Virus record (IMG/VR): IMGVR_UViG_3300017917_001341
Location: 1-25,567 of that record
Length of the DNA: 25,567 bases
DNA from: a virus
Reading direction: 5' to 3' (one strand)
The translations under genes and the position numbers were made by a program. Under the pieces are notes generated by a model. It did not search any database. It was given only the letters and a program-made list of their open reading frames with translations, and had not been told where the DNA came from. Of the stretch, positions 22,897 to 25,567 are shown in pieces (the stretch's first letter is position 1; each line of letters starts with the position of its first letter).

Positions 22897-23080
22897 AGAC
22901 ATGTTTTGGACCACAGTAACATTTGCTGTTATCATTGGTGTGTTGGCTCTGGCATTTTGGCCCTCAGGCAAATCAGATATAGTTGTTGTAAAATATGACT
23001 GCCGCCAGTTGATAGGCGGTTGGCATCCTGATATCCCACTCAAGGTTCAGGAAGAATGTAGAAAAAGGAGTAACAAATGA
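22889..23080 (+). CDS. small single-pass membrane protein
   Basis: The 63-residue product has one clear membrane helix (residues about 6-25, WTTVTFAVIIGVLALAFWP), then a short strand and a basic, cysteine-containing tail (DCRQLIGGWHPD...EECRKRSNK). A good AAAGGAG Shine-Dalgarno precedes ATG 22889. The overlap with the exonuclease gene is 8 nt, and its stop overlaps the next gene (ATGA). No named family is recognised; small inner-membrane proteins of this type are common in T4-like genomes. Confidence 0.8.
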   Translation: MAKDMFWTTVTFAVIIGVLALAFWPSGKSDIVVVKYDCRQLIGGWHPDIPLKVQEECRKRSNK

Positions 23081-23529
23081 CCCTAATAGCAAAACCCGTG
23101 ATCGATCGTAAGTATTGGATCTTACAGGACGACAATCAAAAGGTAGGCAACGTAGAAGCTTGCGACGGTGGTTTCCAAGTCAAGATTAATAATCAAGTTG
23201 TAGCACAGTATAAAACTATCAAGATGGTTGAACAAAGAGTGCATGTTCATTTCGAACCTCCACTCAAGACCAAGGCCAAGCCAGTGACCAATCTTGTTCA
23301 CGGTTATCCAGTGGCAGGACGAGTCTGTAATCCCATGTGGGACGTGCCCAAGAAGTTACCAGTATATACCAAGACCAACAAAAGTAAGTCATGGTTTGCC
23401 GCCGGCTGGTATCGTGTCAAGAAAGGTCGTAACTGGACTGCCATGCAAGGTCCTAAACTAATCTTACTACAACGCTACCCTTATGCGGGTCCATTTTATT
23501 CTAAAGAGGAAGCTGAACAACATGTCTAA
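23077..23529 (+). CDS. phage protein of unknown function
   Basis: The 150-residue product starts at an ATGA overlap. It has a short N-terminal beta-rich part (YWILQDDNQKVGNVEACDGGFQVKI), a basic linker with PVTNLVHGYPVAGRVCNPMWDVPKKLPVYTK, then SWFAAGWYRVKKGRNWTAMQGPKLILLQRYPYAGPFYSKEEA. The GWYRVKKGRNW and Y-x-G-P-F-x-S-K-E-E-A stretches look like repeated small-domain sequence of the type seen in many myovirus proteins, but I cannot assign it. The end overlaps the MazG-like gene by 8 nt. Confidence 0.75.
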   Translation: MTLIAKPVIDRKYWILQDDNQKVGNVEACDGGFQVKINNQVVAQYKTIKMVEQRVHVHFEPPLKTKAKPVTNLVHGYPVAGRVCNPMWDVPKKLPVYTKTNKSKSWFAAGWYRVKKGRNWTAMQGPKLILLQRYPYAGPFYSKEEAEQHV

Positions 23530-23878
23530 TCCATTTCGTGATCAAGAAACATTTATGATTGCCTGCGATCAAACCGTGGGCGTAGAAAATCAAGAACAGT
23601 ATGGTTTGTATCTTAACCTAATCAAAGAAGAAGTTCAAGAGCTTTGGGATTCAACCACTCGTGCAGACGACCTTGATGCCTTGATTGACATCCTGGTCGT
23701 GACCATTGGAGCTCTACACTCAATTGGTGCTGATGTTGAAGGTGCCTGGAAAGAAGTAATGGGCTCCAATCAGGCCAAAATTAATCCACGCACCGGTCGA
23801 GTCAATAAGCGTGATGATGGCAAAGTTTTAAAGCCAGAAGGATGGACTCCGCCTAAATTGGAGCAGTTTTTAAAATGA
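23522..23878 (+). CDS. MazG-like / PRA-PH-like nucleotide pyrophosphohydrolase
   Basis: ATG 23522 gives 118 residues, with AAGAGGAAG upstream; an earlier in-frame start at 23483 lies inside the previous gene. Residues 33-42 (LIKEEVQELW) and 52-60 (DALIDILVV) form the E-E-x-x-E ... D-x-x-x-D metal-binding pair of all-alpha NTP pyrophosphohydrolases, and the tail (KPEGWTPPKLEQFL) matches phage phosphoribosyl-ATP-pyrophosphohydrolase-like proteins. Such enzymes hydrolyse nucleoside triphosphates or alarmone-like nucleotides; in phages they are thought to adjust nucleotide pools or (p)ppGpp. The gene sits in the phage-core type segment next to the exonuclease. Confidence 0.82.
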   Translation: MSNPFRDQETFMIACDQTVGVENQEQYGLYLNLIKEEVQELWDSTTRADDLDALIDILVVTIGALHSIGADVEGAWKEVMGSNQAKINPRTGRVNKRDDGKVLKPEGWTPPKLEQFLK

Positions 23879-24084
23879 GTGCACATATACAACGATTTAT
23901 TGAGAGACTGCAAGGCTTTGAAGCTCGAGGATCTCGAGACTTTATCATGCCTATAAGTGATGCTAAAGGCATGCATGCTGACCTAACTCGCTTGTTACTT
24001 GAGTTAAATGACCTTAAAGAAGCGGCTGTAAAAGCCCAAGAAGAAGAAACTATTACGGTTCAAGTTGGTGGCGGATCATTCTAA
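23875..24084 (+). CDS. small helical phage protein of unknown function
   Basis: The 69-residue product begins at an ATGA overlap. It reads IQRFIERLQGFEARGSRDFIM, then DAKGMHADLTRLLLELNDLKEAAVKAQ, a strongly amphipathic helix suited to a coiled coil, and ends TVQVGGGSF. This looks like a conserved T4-like small protein, but its function is unknown to me. TCTAAATA runs over its stop codon and a CATAAATA motif lies 18 nt downstream, before the next gene. Confidence 0.75.
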   Translation: MSAHIQRFIERLQGFEARGSRDFIMPISDAKGMHADLTRLLLELNDLKEAAVKAQEEETITVQVGGGSF

Positions 24085-24101
24085 ATATACATATATTTTG
24101 G

Positions 24102-24109
24102 CATAAATA
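24102..24109 (+). promoter_or_regulatory. candidate T4-type late promoter element
   Basis: CATAAATA lies 5 nt before ATG 24115 in the AT-rich gap 24085-24114. It matches the TATAAATA-like -10 element of T4-family late promoters at seven of eight positions and has no -35 partner. Transcription would start almost at the start codon, so the call rests on the motif and the intergenic position only. Confidence 0.35.
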
Positions 24110-24114
24110 AATGC

Positions 24115-24402
24115 ATGAGTCGACCAAAACCAAAAGTGTTGGCAGAACTGACAAATAAAGCAACATACAAGACCGAACAGGTCTTAGCCTCAGAAGGCGT
24201 ATGGGCTGTATTCTATTCCGGTGAGCCAATCAATCTCAAGACCAGTAACTTACTGGTTCAATACCCTGGACCGAAATATAAAAAAGTTTCGTTCTCCAAT
24301 CCTGGCCACGCAAAGAATCTGGCCAAGAAACTCAACACACAATTCAAAACCGACAAGTTCACGGTAGTGCTTCTTAAAGCCGGCGAACAAGTTTATCCTT
24401 GA
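24115..24402 (+). CDS. small basic phage protein of unknown function
   Basis: The 95-residue product is basic with few acidic clusters: MSRPKPKVLAEL, then YKTEQVLASEGVWAVFYSGEPINLKTSNLLVQYPGPKYKKVSFSNPGHAKNLAKKLN and TVVLLKAGEQVYP. The G-P-K-Y-K-K-V-S-F-S-N-P-G-H-A stretch has the look of a conserved myovirus protein, but no domain is recognised. ATG 24115 has no recognisable Shine-Dalgarno; it follows the AT-rich gap with the CATAAATA element. The following gene begins with GTG one base after this gene's stop. Confidence 0.75.
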   Translation: MSRPKPKVLAELTNKATYKTEQVLASEGVWAVFYSGEPINLKTSNLLVQYPGPKYKKVSFSNPGHAKNLAKKLNTQFKTDKFTVVLLKAGEQVYP

Positions 24403-24403
24403 T

Positions 24404-24772
24404 GTGCGCGACAAAAAGAAACTCACCGAAGAATTAATTCAACATCTTCCTGATCCGTTTAAGATCTCAGCCGAAGAAGCCATGCCTATGTGGTGGTATA
24501 ATCTTAGGGCCAGTGGAGGCATGCGCTTGACCAAGATAGGATACGAAACATTTACCAAGATTCTCGAGTTGGAACACTACAATTACAATGTAGAACCGTT
24601 TGCTATAAACAGCAGAATGATTGTTGCTCTAGATCGTAAACTACAACATCCTTGGTTTATTGTGACCCACAAAATGATGCCAAAAACTCTGGTATTCTTT
24701 GGCAGTAAAGAAGCCATGATGGCCAACTTGTATGGCGATCTAAAGAAGTTTCTTGACAACTATACTCATTAG
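24404..24772 (+). CDS. phage protein of unknown function
   Basis: The start is GTG 24404, one base after the preceding TGA; ATG 24402 is in another frame. The 122-residue product has a helical N-terminus (KKLTEELIQHLPDPFKISAEEA), PMWWYNLRASGGMRLTKIGYETF in the middle, then LDRKLQHPWFIVTHKMMPKTLVFFGSKEAMM and a helical end. The M-x-L-T-K-x-G segment looks like a helix-turn-helix-type or conserved small-protein motif, but that is weak. The -35 box of the tRNA promoter lies inside its last codons. Confidence 0.72.
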   Translation: MRDKKKLTEELIQHLPDPFKISAEEAMPMWWYNLRASGGMRLTKIGYETFTKILELEHYNYNVEPFAINSRMIVALDRKLQHPWFIVTHKMMPKTLVFFGSKEAMMANLYGDLKKFLDNYTH

Positions 24773-24781
24773 TGCTACAAT
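24753..24781 (+). promoter_or_regulatory. sigma70-type promoter with extended -10 for the tRNA
   Basis: TTGACA at 24753-24758 and TACAAT at 24776-24781 are 17 bp apart, with TGC at 24773-24775 as extended -10. Transcription would start near 24788, about 3 nt before the tRNA. The 17-nt palindrome CTACAATACTATTGTAG (24775-24791) overlaps the -10 box; it could be a regulatory site or chance. Confidence 0.75.
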
Positions 24782-24790
24782 ACTATTGTA

Positions 24791-24867
24791 GGGCCTTTAG
24801 CTCAGTTGGTTAGAGCAAACGACTCATAATCGTTGGGTCGATGGTTCAAGTCCATCAAGGCCCACCA
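24791..24867 (+). tRNA. tRNA-Ile2 (CAT anticodon, probable lysidine) or tRNA-Met
   Basis: A complete cloverleaf with encoded CCA: acceptor GGGCCTT/AAGGCCC, D-stem GCTC/GAGC, anticodon stem AACGA/TCGTT, loop CTCATAA with anticodon CAT at 24825-24827, T-stem GATGG/CCATC with loop TTCAAGT. A CAT anticodon means elongator Met, or Ile if C34 is converted to lysidine by host TilS. The second and third G plus C4-C5 of the acceptor give pairs C4-G69 and C5-G68, the determinants by which TilS is reported to tell tRNA-Ile2 from tRNA-Met, and the CGACTCATAATCG arm resembles E. coli tRNA-Ile2. Ile2 is therefore favoured. It would decode AUA, which the window's genes use often. Confidence 0.85.
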
Positions 24868-24887
24868 AATAAGGTAAATATTTTACT

Positions 24888-25058
24888 ATGGAACAACGTA
24901 AACAGCCTGTGCAACAGTATTTTTACTCAGAAGAAGAGTGGAGTCGTTTAGGATGTGGGCCGCTGCCAGCGGAACGTGATCGAGCGCGGATAAATCAAAA
25001 AGTTATAGCTCGTGCTAACCCGTGGCAAGATGGTAAAGTAATCAAAGGCAGTAACTAA
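24888..25058 (+). CDS. small protein of unknown function
   Basis: An ORF of 56 residues runs from ATG 24888 to TAA 25056-25058 between the tRNA and the next gene: an N-terminal Gln-rich part (EQRKQPVQQYFYSEEEW), then RLGCGPLPAERDRARINQKVIARANPW and a Lys/Gly-rich tail. It fills most of an otherwise gene-free 216-nt space and reads like a real small protein (charged, aromatic, no runs of rare codons), but there is no strong Shine-Dalgarno and no recognised family. Confidence 0.55.
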   Translation: MEQRKQPVQQYFYSEEEWSRLGCGPLPAERDRARINQKVIARANPWQDGKVIKGSN

Positions 25059-25083
25059 ATAAAGTTATAAAAAGGATACATTT

Positions 25084-25332
25084 ATGACTATTTACACTTT
25101 AATGGTATGGGGACGCGAGTTATCATCTACTGAGCTCGACGCACTTAATACTCAAATCGCAGCCGATGTAGCAGCAGGGCAAACCGATGGAAATTTAGAA
25201 TTTGTACCATATGGCGATGCAGAATCTGCAGCACAACGCGATTGGACCACCACCGAATATGCTCAAGGATGGCTTGACTTCTGTAATACTTTTAGTCCAC
25301 CACCAACTACTGCTATAATTGAAACTGTTTAA
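25084..25332 (+). CDS. small acidic protein of unknown function
   Basis: The 82-residue product has an AAAAAGGA Shine-Dalgarno at a good distance before ATG 25084. It reads MTIYTLMVWGRELSSTELDALNTQIAADVAAG, an acidic helical middle, then TTEYAQGWLDFCNTFSPPPTTA. It is Ala/Asp/Thr-rich and could be a small structural or regulatory protein; no motif is identified. The TGCTATAAT element of the tmRNA promoter lies within its last codons, so its coding sequence and the RNA gene's promoter overlap. Confidence 0.7.
   Translation: MTIYTLMVWGRELSSTELDALNTQIAADVAAGQTDGNLEFVPYGDAESAAQRDWTTTEYAQGWLDFCNTFSPPPTTAIIETV
25311..25319 (+). promoter_or_regulatory. extended -10 promoter for the tmRNA
   Basis: TGCTATAAT at 25311-25319 is a full extended -10 box, and TTTAGT lies 17 bp upstream (25291-25296) as a weak -35. 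Transcription would begin near 25326, about 19 nt before the acceptor half of the tmRNA and inside the end of the preceding gene. Confidence 0.6.
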
Positions 25333-25344
25333 ATTCAGTAAAGA

Positions 25345-25409
25345 ATTGTTGTAATTCCTTCGTAGTGAAGGCACTGTGGACGAGGGTTCGATTCCCTCCA
25401 GCTCCACCA
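25345..25409 (+). ncRNA. ssrA: permuted tmRNA, acceptor piece (3' half with CCA)
   Basis: The T-arm is GAGGG (25382-25386), loop TTCGATT and CCCTC (25394-25398), followed by CAGCTCC (25399-25405) and ACCA ending at 25409. CAGCTCC pairs with GGGGCTG at 25463-25469, including the G-U pair that is the alanyl identity mark of tmRNA. Upstream, GTTGT (25348-25352), TTCGT (25359-25363) and CACTGT (25372-25377) pair with GCAAC, GCGAA and ATGGTG of the coding piece, building the long P2 helix. Because this half precedes the 5' half in the DNA, the gene is circularly permuted, as in two-piece tmRNAs. The exact 5' end is not determined; 25345 is an estimate from the start of the helix. Confidence 0.88.
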
Positions 25410-25462
25410 AAAAGGCACTACACCCCTCTTGACAATGGGCAACCTTGTAGTGCGTTTCTGAT
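25410..25462 (+). other. intervening segment of the permuted tmRNA
   Basis: These 53 nt lie between the CCA of the acceptor piece and the first G of the coding piece. GCACTACA (25415-25422) pairs with TGTAGTGC (25446-25453) in an 8-bp stem with a 23-nt loop that can pair further (TTG/CAA, CCC/GGG). In known permuted tmRNAs this stretch is cut out by tRNA-processing enzymes, leaving two separate RNAs. Confidence 0.75.
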
Positions 25463-25567
25463 GGGGCTGACCGGTTTCGACATGGTGAGATAGCGAAAGA
25501 GGCAACACGGTAGGCGATGACCGTAAATCAAGCAAATCTCGTAAATGCAAAAGCATCTACTGGCGAA
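25463..25567 (+). ncRNA. ssrA: permuted tmRNA, coding piece (5' half, truncated by window edge)
   Basis: The piece starts GGGGCTGACCGGTTTCGAC, the tmRNA 5' end with the TTCGAC D-loop-like signature. ATGGTG (25482-25487), GCGAA (25493-25497) and GCAAC (25502-25506) pair with the acceptor piece. ACGGT (25507-25511) and ACCGT (25520-25524) form a short stem, probably part of pseudoknot 1. After CTCGTAAAT, GCA at 25547-25549 is the likely resume codon, and the tag would begin A-K-A-S-T-G-E before the window ends. It pairs with the upstream acceptor piece to make a complete rescue RNA that uses SmpB and releases stalled ribosomes. Later pseudoknots and the tag end lie beyond 25567. Confidence 0.87.

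Noticed and set aside
24775-24791. 17-nt perfect palindrome CTACAATACTATTGTAG read as a terminator
   Set aside because: There is no T-run after it and it overlaps the -10 box of the tRNA promoter; a regulatory site is possible but cannot be supported.
24791-24867. tRNA labelled as tRNA-Met
   Set aside because: The CAT anticodon alone fits Met, but C4-G69 and C5-G68 favour Ile2; both options are stated in the feature.
25195-25410. Minus-strand open frame with a V-E-L-E-G-I-E-P-S-S start
   Set aside because: It is the complement of the tmRNA acceptor T-arm and the preceding gene, another artefact of the RNA gene, with no Shine-Dalgarno.
25429-25434. TTGACA inside the tmRNA intervening segment
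   Set aside because: No -10 element at 16-18 bp follows, and the bases are part of the hairpin loop.
25335-25556. Minus-strand open frame across the tmRNA reading W-R-E-S-N-P-R-P
   Set aside because: This peptide is the reverse complement of tRNA/tmRNA 3' ends and is a well-known kind of spurious ORF; the RNA gene explains the sequence.
1-25567. CRISPR array, integrase, transposase or attachment site
   Set aside because: No regularly spaced repeats, no transposase or integrase motifs and no terminal inverted repeats were seen in any stretch.

Overview
The window looks like part of a large lytic tailed-phage genome, most likely a T4-like myovirus of an aquatic bacterium. All genes lie on the + strand, almost always with ATGA or similar stop/start overlaps. 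Many are small phage-type genes, set among a T4-type 5'-3' exonuclease (RNase H), a MazG-like pyrophosphohydrolase, a DUF6356-like protein, FolE/QueD/QueE and a tRNA. No ribosomal, replication-initiation or bacterial housekeeping operon is visible. That it is a phage is inference from this gene mix; no capsid, portal or terminase gene falls inside the window.

Layout. (1) 1-5251: the tail of a probable glycosyltransferase and a second glycosyltransferase-like protein, then a tightly coupled cassette of a short DegT-like PLP protein, a 2OG-Fe(II) oxygenase, a B12-binding-type radical SAM enzyme and a TauD-like dioxygenase. (2) 5248-7883: folE behind a consensus sigma70-type promoter, a 44-residue ORF, a PIG-L deacetylase, two small proteins, and queD behind its own promoter. 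(3) 7961-16342: a surface-sugar style block with two SDRs, tandem duplicated GT-A-like glycosyltransferases, a sugar C-methyltransferase-like protein, a cupin isomerase, a UDP-sugar dehydrogenase lacking its C-terminal domain, an extended-SDR epimerase/dehydratase, a phosphoribosyltransferase with its own promoter, an FkbM methyltransferase, and a paralogue of the first glycosyltransferase-like gene. (4) 16339-21886: SGNH-like proteins, queE, small conserved proteins, a complete ANL (acyl-adenylating) enzyme and DUF6356. (5) 21895-25332: exonuclease, membrane protein, MazG-like, several small proteins, a tRNA with anticodon CAT that carries the tRNA-Ile2/lysidine determinants, and two more small genes. 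(6) 25345-25567: a circularly permuted, two-piece tmRNA gene cut by the right edge. The acceptor half (TTC arm and CCA) comes first, then a 53-nt intervening hairpin, then the GGGGCTGA... half with the start of the tag.

How it fits together. FolE, QueD and QueE make three of the four steps from GTP to preQ0, which suggests 7-deazaguanine DNA or tRNA modification; QueC and a DpdA-type transferase would have to lie outside the window or come from the host. The sugar and glycosyltransferase genes look like a nucleotide-sugar supply and transfer module whose acceptor (host envelope, virion or DNA) the sequence does not reveal. The 1253-5251 cassette and the ANL enzyme look like small-molecule or modification chemistry of unknown product. 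The tRNA and tmRNA each have a recognisable promoter, so the phage appears to bring its own AUA decoding and ribosome rescue. The permuted tmRNA form is known from alphaproteobacteria, cyanobacteria and some betaproteobacteria, which narrows the likely host without settling it.
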